A stretch of 64,000 bases of DNA from the IMG/VR virus record IMGVR_UViG_3300013126_000023, positions 1-64,000 of that record; one strand, written 5' to 3'. The notes under the pieces were generated by a model. It was not told the origin of the DNA, searched no databases, and was given only the letters and a program-made list of their open reading frames with translations. The translations under genes were made by a program, and so were the position numbers. The DNA comes from a virus. Positions 8,324-19,800 of the stretch are shown piece after piece. Numbering within the stretch: the stretch's first letter is position 1; the number at the start of each line of letters is the position of its first letter.

Positions 8324-10909
8324 CTAACTCCATCTAAGTATAACTATACCTGATCCTGCTGAACTAGAAGCATTTTCACCACCACCGGAACCTCCGCCTG
8401 TGTTAGCGGTACCAGCAAATCCTGTTCCTTCCTGCGGTGTAGCATTATAATTTGCTCCATTACCACCACCTCCCAGTCCACCAACTCCGGCGGGAACTCC
8501 TTGACCTCCACCGCCACCACCATAATAAGAAGAAATTCCAGAAATAGAGGTTGCTATACCGTTGCCTCCTCTACCACCTGTACTACCTGGTGCAGCAGGT
8601 GAGTTATAACCTGTTTCTGCTGCTCCGCCGCCGCCTCCAGATTGCCCGCCACCGAGTCCCCCATTATAACCTTCTACTGGAGTATAAGACCCTTGATTTC
8701 CTGAACCCGCGGCAACTGTTCCAGAATTAGCACCACCTCCGCCTCCCCCAGAACCTCCTGGACCTCCTGCTATACCAAATGTAGCATACGTGCCACCATA
8801 TCCTCCACCTGTAGCAGAAATTGTACTAAACGAAGAATTGGAACCCTTGTTGCCTGTATTCGGACTACTGGAAACGCCTGCTCCACCTGCCCCAACGGTT
8901 ACAACATATGTATTTCCGGCAGTTACTGCTAATCCTGTGCCTATTCTGACTCCTCCAGCACCACCACCTCCTCCGCCACCTCGACCAGCTGATCCGCCAC
9001 CAGCAACAATTAAATATTCGACCTGCGACACGCCTACCGGCGCAGTCCATTTTCCTGAGGTTGTGAATATTGCTATTTTGTTCGTGGGCGGTATTAGATA
9101 TCGAAGAGCTACTATACCGGAACCACCTGCTCCACCTGGTCCATATGGGCTGTCACCTGCTCCGCCACCACCACCTCCAGTATTAGCCGTTCCTGCTGAG
9201 CCTGTGGCTCCAGGTGAACCAACAGAACCACCATTACCTCCGCCGCCTAAACCGCCAGTGCCGGCTCCAGCTGATGGATAGGATGGCGATGCAGGCGCTG
9301 CTGCTCCCGCTCCTCCGCCACCGCCACCTGCATAGTAAACAGAATTACCAGAAATAAGTAAAGCTATACCATTACCGCCATCCGGTTTTCTAGATGGTCC
9401 AGAATTTAATCCGAAACCTACCTCACCTGCGCCTCCACCGCCCCCAGTATTTCTTACCTCTGAATATTGAGAGCCTGAGGTAAAACTCTGTCCGCCATTA
9501 TTACCTTGGCTTGGTGAAGTACTTGGTGTATTACCTGTGCCCCCAGGTTGTGGGTTTATACCAAAATTAATATGAGCTCCTGAGCCGGCGCCCCCTCCAG
9601 AACCACCATTACTTCCTCGTTCTGAAAGTTCACCACTTCTTCCTCCCCCATTACTACCTATAGTATGAAAAGAGGAATTGCCCCCAGATGTTGCTGATGT
9701 TGATGAATAAACACCCCCAGTTCCACCTGCGCCTACAGTAATAGCATAAGATGTACCAGGAGTTACTTGAAACCCTGTCCCATATCTTAAACCACCTGCA
9801 CCCCCACCACCTGCTCTATTATATTGTCCGCCGCCCCCACCGCCAACAACTAAATATTCAACTGAGGTAACATCTGTAGGTGCAGTCCATGTGCCGGATG
9901 ATGTAAATTCTTGATAAACAAACTGATAACCTGTTGGCGCAATTTGAAACATACCTGTAGATGTAAAGGTATGAATAGTATAACCACCAGCAGTTGTGAC
10001 AGTACCACCAATAGCATTCATAGTTCCTGTTACATAACGAATAATAACTACACCAGAGCCACCTGCGCCCCCGGTACCTTGTTCTCCACCTGATCCTCCA
10101 CCTCCCCCGCCGAAACCTGAAGCACCAGCAGTACCAGTTGTTCCATTAGGATATAAACCAGGAACGTTAGTAGCTCCTGCACCCCCGCCTCCTAGCCCTC
10201 CAGCTCCGGGTGTGCCATTTATAGTTCCTGCACCCCCGCCCCCGGCAAAATATGTAGAAACACCATTAGATATAGTTGTGGGTAGCCCGTTGCCCCCTCT
10301 TGCATTACCTGACCCGGGATTTGGATAGCCACTTTCTCCTGCACCCCCGCCACCTGAACCTCCACCATTAGCATATGGTGAACCCGCCGGGCTATATCCA
10401 AAGCTACCTCCGTTATTACCTTGCCCAGGAATGCCTCGGCCAAAGACATTAGGGCCTGAATAATAAAAAGTACCGCCGCCTGAACCGCCATTTCCTCCAG
10501 TGGCTGCAGCATTAGGACCAGATCCACCTCCACCTGATCCTCCACCCACAGCAACTACTAAAGTTGTAAATGAACTATTTGATCCACTAGTTACAACTAT
10601 GCCTGATCCGCTAAAAGGACGCTGACCCCCTACACCGCCAGCACCTACAGTCACTAAATAACTTACACCATATTCCACAGCCAATGCTGTACCAGTTAGT
10701 AAACCCCCAGCACCCCCGCCGCCACCATAATAACCACCACCTCCCCCACCACCAGCAACAACTAGATATTCTATGGTTGGACCTGGCCATAAATTTTGAC
10801 CTTTGTAATAGAATTGCTTTACAAGTGTCCATACACCACTTGCCCTAGCAGCATCTACAGTTGGTCCTACGGCGGATATTATTCCACCAGAATATCTATG
10901 AATTCCCAT
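8324..10909 (-). CDS. Glycine-rich repeat tail protein (copy 2, three units)
   Basis: An 861-residue paralogue of the 6521-8320 gene with one more unit. Three segments begin with (E)YLVVAGGGGGG or EYLIVAGGGSAG, run through SYAITVGAGGTGG-type strands and long Gly/Ser/Asn loops, and close with GSGIVALRYL or GSGIVILRWS. A short non-glycine linker (around residues 295-345, GGTVTTAGGYTIHTFTSTG) joins units one and two and looks like a separate phage fibre sub-domain. The N-terminal 45 residues resemble copies 1 and 3. The unit-number difference (two, three, two) points to expansion by recombination. Receptor-binding role inferred. Confidence 0.7.
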   Translation of the reverse strand: MGIHRYSGGIISAVGPTVDAARASGVWTLVKQFYYKGQNLWPGPTIEYLVVAGGGGGGGYYGGGGGAGGLLTGTALAVEYGVSYLVTVGAGGVGGQRPFSGSGIVVTSGSNSSFTTLVVAVGGGSGGGGSGPNAAATGGNGGSGGGTFYYSGPNVFGRGIPGQGNNGGSFGYSPAGSPYANGGGSGGGGAGESGYPNPGSGNARGGNGLPTTISNGVSTYFAGGGGAGTINGTPGAGGLGGGGAGATNVPGLYPNGTTGTAGASGFGGGGGGSGGEQGTGGAGGSGVVIIRYVTGTMNAIGGTVTTAGGYTIHTFTSTGMFQIAPTGYQFVYQEFTSSGTWTAPTDVTSVEYLVVGGGGGGQYNRAGGGGAGGLRYGTGFQVTPGTSYAITVGAGGTGGVYSSTSATSGGNSSFHTIGSNGGGRSGELSERGSNGGSGGGAGSGAHINFGINPQPGGTGNTPSTSPSQGNNGGQSFTSGSQYSEVRNTGGGGGAGEVGFGLNSGPSRKPDGGNGIALLISGNSVYYAGGGGGGAGAAAPASPSYPSAGAGTGGLGGGGNGGSVGSPGATGSAGTANTGGGGGGAGDSPYGPGGAGGSGIVALRYLIPPTNKIAIFTTSGKWTAPVGVSQVEYLIVAGGGSAGRGGGGGGGAGGVRIGTGLAVTAGNTYVVTVGAGGAGVSSSPNTGNKGSNSSFSTISATGGGYGGTYATFGIAGGPGGSGGGGGGANSGTVAAGSGNQGSYTPVEGYNGGLGGGQSGGGGGAAETGYNSPAAPGSTGGRGGNGIATSISGISSYYGGGGGGQGVPAGVGGLGGGGNGANYNATPQEGTGFAGTANTGGGSGGGENASSSAGSGIVILRWS

Positions 10910-10915
10910 AAATTC

Positions 10916-11320
10916 TTATACTGCAATTTGCTCAAAAGATGCGACAAAAGATAATGCTGATCCTGTATTACTCGTAACTCCCACGGATTGATACTCTGAA
11001 ACATAAAATGATGTTGTCTTATCAGTAACAATCAAAGTAGAATTAGGAGGAACACTTATTTGATATACTATATAAAAAGGTGTGCCGCTTGCAAATACAT
11101 TACTATTACTTATAGCAACACTTGCTGGAACAGTATTACCTGTTAGATTAGAAACAACTAAATTACCTATTTTATGTATATTGCCTGAAGGTGCCGTCAA
11201 TCCAGTAATTGTAGTAGTGCCATCATATGTCCATGCAGCATTAGCAGTATTGCTAGTTGGAGTAAGATATGCTGTTCCACCTTTGATTGAAGTTACATTT
11301 ACTATATTTGGATTTGCCAT
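10916..11320 (-). CDS. Small structural protein, fibre region
   Basis: A 134-residue protein starting MANPNIVNVTSIKGGTAYLTPT. This start is close in design to the 119-residue protein at 13452-13811 (MALPNLLEVSTINGRTAFAN), and both share a core of NLVVSN/IVNI, then VPPNSTLIVTDK or VPSRSTLLVVGK, then an acidic GDALQ or YQSVGV end. The shared plan marks a small virion-protein family common next to fibre genes in T4-like marine phages. All-beta, no catalytic motif. Possibly a fibre joint or capping subunit; inference. Confidence 0.6.
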   Translation of the reverse strand: MANPNIVNVTSIKGGTAYLTPTSNTANAAWTYDGTTTITGLTAPSGNIHKIGNLVVSNLTGNTVPASVAISNSNVFASGTPFYIVYQISVPPNSTLIVTDKTTSFYVSEYQSVGVTSNTGSALSFVASFEQIAV

Positions 11321-11329
11321 TTTTAACCC

Positions 11330-11644
11330 TTAGAAACCAAAAATTAAGGACATAGCTATGGCCTTGCCTGTAGTTACACCCCCGCTAGAAAATACAGTTC
11401 CATTAGCCCAATAATATTGTGAAGCCAATACATTACCCGATCCAATATTGCCTGATACTGTTATGTTAGAAATATTAGCAGTAGTTATACCTGAAACTAC
11501 TCTTGCATTGGTATAGTATAAATTATTTAATTCTGTAATATTTGCTGTATATACGGTGCCTAAATCACTAAAGGTAATGGTACCATTTGCCACATTATTA
11601 CCAGATACCGTAAAACTAGCAATATACCTATTTCTTGATGCCAT
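11330..11644 (-). CDS. Short fibre module protein
   Basis: A 104-residue protein beginning MASRNRYIASFTVSGNNVANGTITFSDLGTVYTANITELNNLYYTNARVVSGITTANISNITVSGN. The first 40 residues match the N-terminus of the 4683-5270 protein, and the remainder matches the LNNLYYTNARV repeat and the ITVSGNxxxGNVLASQ(Y/F)YWANGxxF unit of the giant fibre at about 14.6 kb. It is a stand-alone copy of modules used in longer fibres and could be an assembly partner or a truncated duplicate. The ending (AIAMSLIFGF) is hydrophobic. Confidence 0.6.
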   Translation of the reverse strand: MASRNRYIASFTVSGNNVANGTITFSDLGTVYTANITELNNLYYTNARVVSGITTANISNITVSGNIGSGNVLASQYYWANGTVFSSGGVTTGKAIAMSLIFGF

Positions 11645-11652
11645 TTTTTACC

Positions 11653-13455
11653 TTATTGATTTAACTTAATGATGACGATTCCGGAGCCGCCGGCGCCACC
11701 TCTATTAGATGGTTGACTGAAATATCCAGCACCACCTCCGCCTCCGCCAGTATTTGCTCCTCCGCTACCACCTGCACCTGTACTTGGGTTTCCACTTTCA
11801 CCATTATTGGATCCGCCTGCGCCAACTATTCTATTAGGCGAATTACCGTAAAATCCGCCACCACCACCTCCACCATCTCCACCACTACCACCTATTTCAT
11901 ATCTAGCTGGATCTGCACCACCTGAACCTCCGCCGCCACCTGCATAATATAAAGAAGAACCACTAATAGTGTATTGTCTACCTATACCACCGTTGCCCCC
12001 TGTGCCATAACCTGAAGGATTTGCTATATTAACAGTTGCAGAAGTACCCGCTCCACCTGCTCCGCCCCCACCGCCACCTGCATATGCACCCGCAGCAGAT
12101 GCTCCAGATCCTCCCGCGGATCCGAATCCTGATGACCCACCTGAATTAGGTTGTATAGAAGGTTGACCTGAAGAATTAGTAGTATATGCTCCGCCACCGC
12201 CTGAACCTCCCGCGGTAGCTACTGAGCCGGGTGCATTTCCACCACCGCCACCACCATAAACGGATGTGATAGTATCAAACGTACTGTTATTACCTATAGA
12301 ACCAGCATTTGCAGAAGGACCTGAAGCACCAGTACCACCTGCACCTACAGTAATTGTGTATTCTGTGCCCGCAGTAACACTACGAGCAGTTTGATAAGAT
12401 AATCCACCGGCGCCGCCACCTCCACCTATTGTCGTCCCACCTCCGCCTCCTCCAGCAACTACCAGAACATCAATAGATGAAACACCTACAGGAGCTATCC
12501 ATTTACTAGTGCTTTTAAAGGTGAGAATAGATTGGTTTGGTACTAGATATTTAAGTATAACTACACCGGATCCTCCGTTACCAATATAAGAAGAATAGGT
12601 TGGTGCGCCGCCCCCACCCGTATTAACATTGGCGTTTGCCGTACCAGGACCCTGAGATGCACCAGAAAATTTCCCGCCTCCACCATAACCACCTCTGGCA
12701 GTTGAGGTTACGCTACCGCTACCCCCACCGGCCAAATAATAAATACCATTTATAAGTTCGCCTACAACTGACCCAGCTATAGCGTTTGACAATCCATTAC
12801 CACCATACACGTTAGCTGTACCAGGACTTATCACGTCGTCGCCCGCCTGCCCAGCTCCACCTCCACCTCCACCGCCAGAACTAGCTAAACAGTTTCCGCC
12901 TTTATTTCCTTCTCCTGGAGTGCCCGGGCTACCTATAGCTATAGCGGTTCCTCCGGCTCCTCCTCCAGAGCCACCAGGGCTACCTGTTGACCCGCCAGAA
13001 TTAGAACCACCGCCACCGCCCCCACCTGTAGTCGTAATAGCTGGCCAGCTTGGTGATACTTCTACTTGAGATATATTTGAACCTGTTCCACTTGCACCTA
13101 CACCAGCTGGCGTAGATCCGGCCCCACCAGAGCCAACATTAATAGTATAATTATACGTAGGCGTTACGGCTACGCCCGCACTATACTTATATCCGCCTGC
13201 TCCGCCGCCCCCACCATACCAATTGCCACCACCTCCTCCACCTGCAACCGTAAGTATATCAACGCTTGTTACACCTGCAGGAACAGTCCAAGTACCACTG
13301 GCTAAAAAGGTTTGTATTACTACAAACCCAGGTAAGTAAGAAGGAAATATTCTTTGCAAAGTTAAAGCATGGTGTTCCGTAGAAGTCCAAATACCCGTGG
13401 CAAAGGTATTAGAAGAAACTCTATAGGAACCTATTAATCCGCCATAAGGCCTCAT
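11653..13455 (-). CDS. Glycine-rich repeat tail protein (copy 3)
   Basis: A 600-residue paralogue of the other two glycine-rich proteins. Its N-terminus is MRPYGGLIGSYRVSSNTFATGIW, followed by two units starting VDILTVAGGGGGGN and IDVLVVAGGGGGGT and ending GSGVVILKYL and GSGIVIIKLN. The N-terminal attachment region resembles its sisters, whereas the loop composition differs, as expected for receptor-contact surfaces. It overlaps the upstream small structural gene by four bases. Adhesin role inferred from architecture and neighbourhood. Confidence 0.7.
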   Translation of the reverse strand: MRPYGGLIGSYRVSSNTFATGIWTSTEHHALTLQRIFPSYLPGFVVIQTFLASGTWTVPAGVTSVDILTVAGGGGGGNWYGGGGGAGGYKYSAGVAVTPTYNYTINVGSGGAGSTPAGVGASGTGSNISQVEVSPSWPAITTTGGGGGGGSNSGGSTGSPGGSGGGAGGTAIAIGSPGTPGEGNKGGNCLASSGGGGGGGAGQAGDDVISPGTANVYGGNGLSNAIAGSVVGELINGIYYLAGGGSGSVTSTARGGYGGGGKFSGASQGPGTANANVNTGGGGAPTYSSYIGNGGSGVVILKYLVPNQSILTFKSTSKWIAPVGVSSIDVLVVAGGGGGGTTIGGGGGAGGLSYQTARSVTAGTEYTITVGAGGTGASGPSANAGSIGNNSTFDTITSVYGGGGGGNAPGSVATAGGSGGGGAYTTNSSGQPSIQPNSGGSSGFGSAGGSGASAAGAYAGGGGGGAGGAGTSATVNIANPSGYGTGGNGGIGRQYTISGSSLYYAGGGGGSGGADPARYEIGGSGGDGGGGGGGFYGNSPNRIVGAGGSNNGESGNPSTGAGGSGGANTGGGGGGAGYFSQPSNRGGAGGSGIVIIKLNQ

Positions 13456-13811
13456 CTAATATCCTCATAGACTATAGTCGCCCATATTTTATTATTAGCA
13501 TCAGCAGACATTTGTAAGGCATCGCCTTCTTCTAAATTAACAGGATTTTCTTTTCCAACCACAAGTAATGTGGATCTAGATGGTACAGATAATCCAAAAC
13601 CTAAATAATTATTCACACCAGTTCTAAGTACATTAATATTGACATTACCAGTATTACTAGTATCAATACTTGCCGCCATTATATTTACTATTCTAAACGA
13701 ATTACCAGAACTGGCAGGATTTACCAATACGTTAGCTAGAGTGGTAGTCACATTAGCAAAAGCAGTTCTGCCATTTATAGTTGAAACTTCTAACAAATTA
13801 GGTAAAGCCAT
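13452..13811 (-). CDS. Small structural protein, fibre region
   Basis: A 119-residue beta-rich protein, MALPNLLEVSTINGRTAFANVTT..., related in layout to the protein at 10916-11320 (see NGRTAF versus GGTAYL, VPSRSTLLVVGKENPVNL versus VPPNSTLIVTDKTTSF). It lies immediately downstream of the giant fibre gene. Small proteins of this pattern are common in structural regions of T4-like cyanophages, but the precise role is not known. No signal peptide, coiled coil or catalytic motif is evident. Confidence 0.6.
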   Translation of the reverse strand: MALPNLLEVSTINGRTAFANVTTTLANVLVNPASSGNSFRIVNIMAASIDTSNTGNVNINVLRTGVNNYLGFGLSVPSRSTLLVVGKENPVNLEEGDALQMSADANNKIWATIVYEDIR

Positions 13812-13823
13812 TTTTATTTTCCG

Positions 13824-16800
13824 TTAAAATATTCTTGTAAATGCATATGTCCTTGCCTTAGTAGAATATATAATGTTACTAGTTGTTTTAACTAGTGCAT
13901 CTACTACAATCAATATATCATCTGCTACAGCTGCATCATTTAAAGTAACCGTAGTGGTTCCGATAGTATAATCAGTAGTTGGTACTAACAATACACCATT
14001 TAAGTAAACATATGAATCGGATGGAGACTGTATATTTAATGTCCGACCATTGGTGTCTGATCCACTAAATACTGTCTGCCCTGCTGTCGCGGTATAGAAG
14101 TACTTATTAATTGATGCAACATTACCGACCGTAACTAATGAATCAATAACAGTTACTAAATTATTTGCAGCAACACCTGCGGTAAATACTACATTCCCTA
14201 CGTTAGATGTATAATCAGATGTGCGTGTTAGTAAAATACCATTTAAAAACACATGCGCTTTATCTGGATCTGCTAATGTTAGAGTGGCTCCATTATCATC
14301 AGCACCAGTAAATACTGTTTGGTTTAATGTAGATGTAAATGTATATTTACTAACAGAAACACTTGTTCCTGTACCAGTAATTGTAATAACACCTGTACTA
14401 GAATCATAACTACCTGCACCTGTAACACTAATAGCTGATCTTACTCTTGAATTAGTATAATATAAATTACCGGATACTGCTGATTCAGAAACATTTGCTG
14501 TTGTTAAAACAACTGCGCCCGTTAAACCATTGACGCTTGATACAGCTCCGCCGCCACCTCCACCGCTTGTAAATATATCGCCATTAGCCCAGTAAAATTG
14601 ACTTGCTAATATATTACCTACTCTGACGTTGCCGGTAATAGTTAAATTAGCAATATTTGCTGTAGTTACACCTGATATTACTCTTGCATTTGTATAATAA
14701 AGACTTGTTCCCTCTATTACATTACTTGTAGTTAAGTCTACAACATTAGCTTTGGCGTTTAATAATCCTATTACATTAGAATAAACTCTTGCATTGGTGT
14801 AATATAAATTAGTTAATTCTATTACATTAGCAGTAGTTAAATCTACTACATTCGCTTTTAATGCAAGATTACCTGTTAATGCAGAATACACTCTTGCATT
14901 TGTATAATAAAGATTAGTGCCTTCTGATACATTACTTGTTGTTAGATCTGCTACATTTGCTTTAGTATTAAGTAATCCAATTACGTTGGAATAGACTCTA
15001 GCATTTGTATAGTAAAGATTATTTAATTCAACTACATTAGCAGATGTTAAATCAACTACATTAGCTTTAGCATTTAATAGAGTTATTACATTAGAATAGA
15101 CTCTTGCATTTGTGTAGTATAAATTGGTTAATTCGACCACATTCGCAGTGGTTAAATCTGACACATTAGATTTGAGAACTAAATTGCCTGTTACTGCTGA
15201 ATAAACACGAGCATTGGTATAATAAAGATTCGTCCCTTCTGTTACATCGGAAGTGGATAATAAACTTATAGACTTTTGTATAACAATATTACCAACCATA
15301 GAAGAATGGTTAGTACATTGATAAACGTATGTGTTACCAGCTAGCTCATAAGGTATTTTCCAAAATAATTCACCAGTATATTTGCCTTGAGCACTTGCTC
15401 CTGTTGAAATTGTGCCGTCATCGTCTACATGAGTAAGACCAGTATTGTAATTAGAACCACCGTTAGAAATCCTTAAAGCAAATGGATGTGAACTACCTTG
15501 ATTTAAATCAAATGATATAGTTTCTCCTGCATTAACATATATTGTCGGATTATCTCCAGAATATTGGTCTATATTATAATTGAATACGGGTGTAGTAACT
15601 ACTAATTGAGTAACGGCTGGAATAGCTGCTAGTATGGCACGAGCATTCGTGTAATATAAATTTGTACCTTCAGCTAGATTTGATGTAGTATGATTACTTA
15701 ACGATACAACTAAATTGGCTATATTAGAATTTACAGATACATTAGCTGTGCCAACTACATCTTGTGATGCTATCCAAGCGCTACCGCTCCATTTCAATAC
15801 TTGACCTGCAGTTGCGCCTGTAGTATCCACATCTGCTAGGGCATTAACACTTAACAATGCAATGTTAGATAATACTCTAGCATTAGTATAGTAAAGATTA
15901 TTTAATTCAACTACGTTACTAGTTGTTAAATCTATTACATTGGCTTTTGTATTAAGCAAACCAATGACATTTGAGTATACTCTTGCATTGGTATAATAAA
16001 GATTAGATCCCTCAGCCAATGATGTCGTAGTATGATTACCAATACTAGATACCGTTCCAATAACTGTACCTGTTAAATAATCTACTATTAAATTGGCATA
16101 TCTAAATGAATTATTAGCAGTGTCAATAACATTGGATGGTTCAGGATTTAAGTTTGCAAATAACTTAAATACCCCGCCGTCCGATGCGTCTCTAAATAAA
16201 CCTGCATGTCTTTGATTTAAACCATCAAAATAATTGCCGACAAAACCAATATCTACAGCATCGCTACTATAATTATTGCCTGCCAAATATATTAATGGAT
16301 CGTTAATTGTTAATGTGTTTGATGTGATTACTGTTGTATTACCTACAACAGTTAAATTGCCACTAACTGTTAAGTTAAAGAATGATGGGCTAGCATTGGT
16401 TGCAATATCTTGTGCAGCAGATATTGTAGGAGTCGCAGTTTCGCCACCTTGATTTGTTATTACAATGCCTAAACCGGCAATAACATTACTTACATAAGCG
16501 CCTGTAGTATCGGTGCCTAATCTTACAGAATTTTCTTGTATGTTAGCAACAAAAGAATTACCATCTGCTGTGGATATGGTAAATGAATTGCCGCTAGAAG
16601 TAAAGCTGGAAACTCCTGCTACCGATACATTAGATGCTGAAGTTATTCTACCATAGCTATCTACAGAAATAACAGGGATCTTTGTTGCCCCACCATATAC
16701 TAATGGTGTCACACCTGTAGGTGATAAAGTAATATTTCCTGTTACATTATCATAGGAAATACCGTTACCAGATGTAAGTGTAGAACGAACGCGAGCATTT

Positions 16801-19800
16801 GTATAATAAAGACTTGTGCCCTCAGCAACATTACTTGTTGTTAAGTCTACTACATTAGCTTTAGCGTCTAATAAACCAATAACATTTGAGTAAACTCTAG
16901 CATTTGTGTAATATAAGTTGTTTAATTCAACTACGTTAGCAGATGTTAAATCAACTACATTAGCTTTAGCGTCTAATAAACCAATAACATTTGAGTAAAC
17001 TCTTGCATTGGTATAATAAAGATTAGCGTTTTCTGGTATATCAAATGTGCTTAAATTAACTACACCTGTCTGACCATTAACACTTAGAACGTTGGCACCT
17101 AAAGCTACAGTATTAGCTCTTATAGTACCATTTGTAGAATCATAAACAATTGTATTATCAAATGCGCTTATTGCCAATCTAACTCTAGCATTAGTAAAGT
17201 ATAAATTAGCACCCTCGATAACATTGCTTGTAGTTAAGTCTACAACATTAGCTTTATTATTAAGTAGGCTAATAACATTCGAGTAAACTCTTGCATTTGT
17301 ATAATATAGATTAGTTAACTCTACAACATTTGCAGTAGTTAAATCAACTACATTAGCTTTCGCATTTAATAAACTAATTACATTTGAATAAACTCTAGCG
17401 TTTGTGTAATATAGATTTGTACCTTCAATAACATTTGTAGTATAGATATTATTCCATACATTAGATGAGATTGAATAAGTACTTATTCCATTGGCTACTA
17501 ATAAATTACCAGAATCATTAAATATGAAATTATAATTACCAGCTTGTATGGTAGTATTAGAGAAACTTCCTTTAACAACATCTGTTATAACATTACCAGC
17601 AGTTAAATTACCACTATATGTTGCTAATGCTGATACAACATTCGAGTAAACCCTGACATTTGTATAATATAAATTAGTTAACTCTGTTACATTTGATGTT
17701 GTTAAATCTCTTACATTTGCCTTGGCATTTAGTAAGGATATTACATTAGAATATACTCTTGCATTAGTATAGTAAAGATTTGTACCTTCAGGCAAATTAG
17801 TTGTGGAACTAGTATTTGATAATAATATATTACCATTGATATCAATGTTTTTATTGAAACTAATTCTATCTGTAGAAAATACATAAGTAATATTTGCATT
17901 GGCGCCCTGAATACTAATACCAGCACCGTCAGCTACAGCAGCACTGGATGCGCCATTAGCAATTTCTATTAACTTATCTTCTACTAATAATGTCCCAACA
18001 CTTAATGAGACTACGTTACCATTGACAGTCAGATTGCCCTGTACAATTAAATCGTCTAATACCACATCTTGACCAACAAGACCAGCTACTACCCTGGCAT
18101 TGGTATAGTATAAATTCAATCCTTCTAATACATTATTAGTATTTAGATCAACTACATTAGCTTTGGCGTTTAGTAAACTGATTACATTTGAATAAACTCT
18201 AGCATTTGTGTAATATAAATTTGTACCTTCAGCTAGGTTAGCAGTAGTGAAATTAGCTAATGATAGTACCAGGTTTGCTAAATTAGAAGTATTAGAGAAA
18301 TTAGCAACATCTGAAGAACTAGTTGAAATAGTATTAGGTACCCAACTGCTACCGTTCCAAGCTAATACTTGACCTGACGAAACACCGGTGGTGTCAACAT
18401 CGGCCAATACATTTATGCTCATCAATGTCACATTGGACAATACTCTTGCATTAGTATAATATAGGTTAGAGCCTTCAGGAATTTCGCCGGTGCTTAATGA
18501 TACTGCGCCTTGTAAATTATTAACACTAGTAACATTGGCGCCCAATGCTACTGTATTGGCTCTGATAGTACCTGCTACAGGATCATATATGATTGTAATA
18601 TCACCAGCTGATACTGCAGTACGAGCTCTTGCATTTGTATAGTATAAATTGTTGCCTACTTCTGATATATTAGCAGTAGTTAGAAGAGGAGATATATTAG
18701 CATGTACTCTTGCATTAGTATAATATAGATTACTTGCACTTTCTATTACATTTGCTGTGGTAAGATCTACTACATTAGCTTTGGTGGCTAAAGGTCCAAC
18801 AACGTTAGAATATACTCTTGCATTTGTATAATAAAGATTATTTAGTTCAGCTATGTTAGATGTTGTTAATAAAGGAGCAATGTTTGCATATACACGAGCA
18901 TTTGAATAGAAAAGTTTAGAACCTTCTATAACATTATCGGAATAAAGTTTACCCCAACTATTAGACACAACTGTATCTACACTTATAGAATTGCCTATCA
19001 ATGTAAATATATTTGCGCTTACTACTGACAATCCATTGGGAGATGATTGTAATAGTGTTTCGCCCAAGAAGATTGTGTTGCCGGATAGATATAAATCTTT
19101 CCAGCGCTTACTATTAGAACCTAAGTTATAAGCAACATCCGTTGCAGGAATAATATTACCATCTAATACTTCTAGGTATGATTTTACTCTTGCATTAGTA
19201 TAATAAAGATTAGTTATTTCTGTTACATTTGCAGTCGTTAATAATGGACTGACATTTGCATATACTCTTGCATTTGTATAATAAAGACTAGATCCTTCAG
19301 CAACATTACTTGTTGTTAAATCAACTACATTTGCCTTGGCATTTAATAATCCAATTACATTAGAATATACTCTTGCATTAGTATAGTAAAGATTATTTAA
19401 TTCAATAATATTGGAAGTTGTTAATAGCGGAGCTATATTTGCATATACACGAGCATTAGAATAATATAAATTAGAACCTTCAGGTATAGTTGTAGTAGAA
19501 GTGCTTGCAGAAGTTAATACCAACGCCCCATTTATATCTAGAGCTTTATTAAAACTAATTCTATCTGTAGAAAATACATAAGTAATATTTGCATTTGCAC
19601 CTTGAATAGTTATGCCCGCACCATCAGCCACTGCTGGCGAAGATGCACCATTAGCTATTAAGATATTTTTATCTTCTACTATTAGTGTAGCAGTATTAAA
19701 GGTAGTTACATTACCATTAACTGTTAAATCACCTTGAATAGTTAAATCATCTACAACTACATCCTGACCAACTAAACCTGCTAATACTCTAGCATTTGAG

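Noticed and set aside
6900-10600. Plus-strand open frames rich in Pro in the glycine-rich gene region
   Set aside because: They are antisense mirror frames of poly-Gly codons (GGN read as NCC); no ribosome sites and no conserved features.
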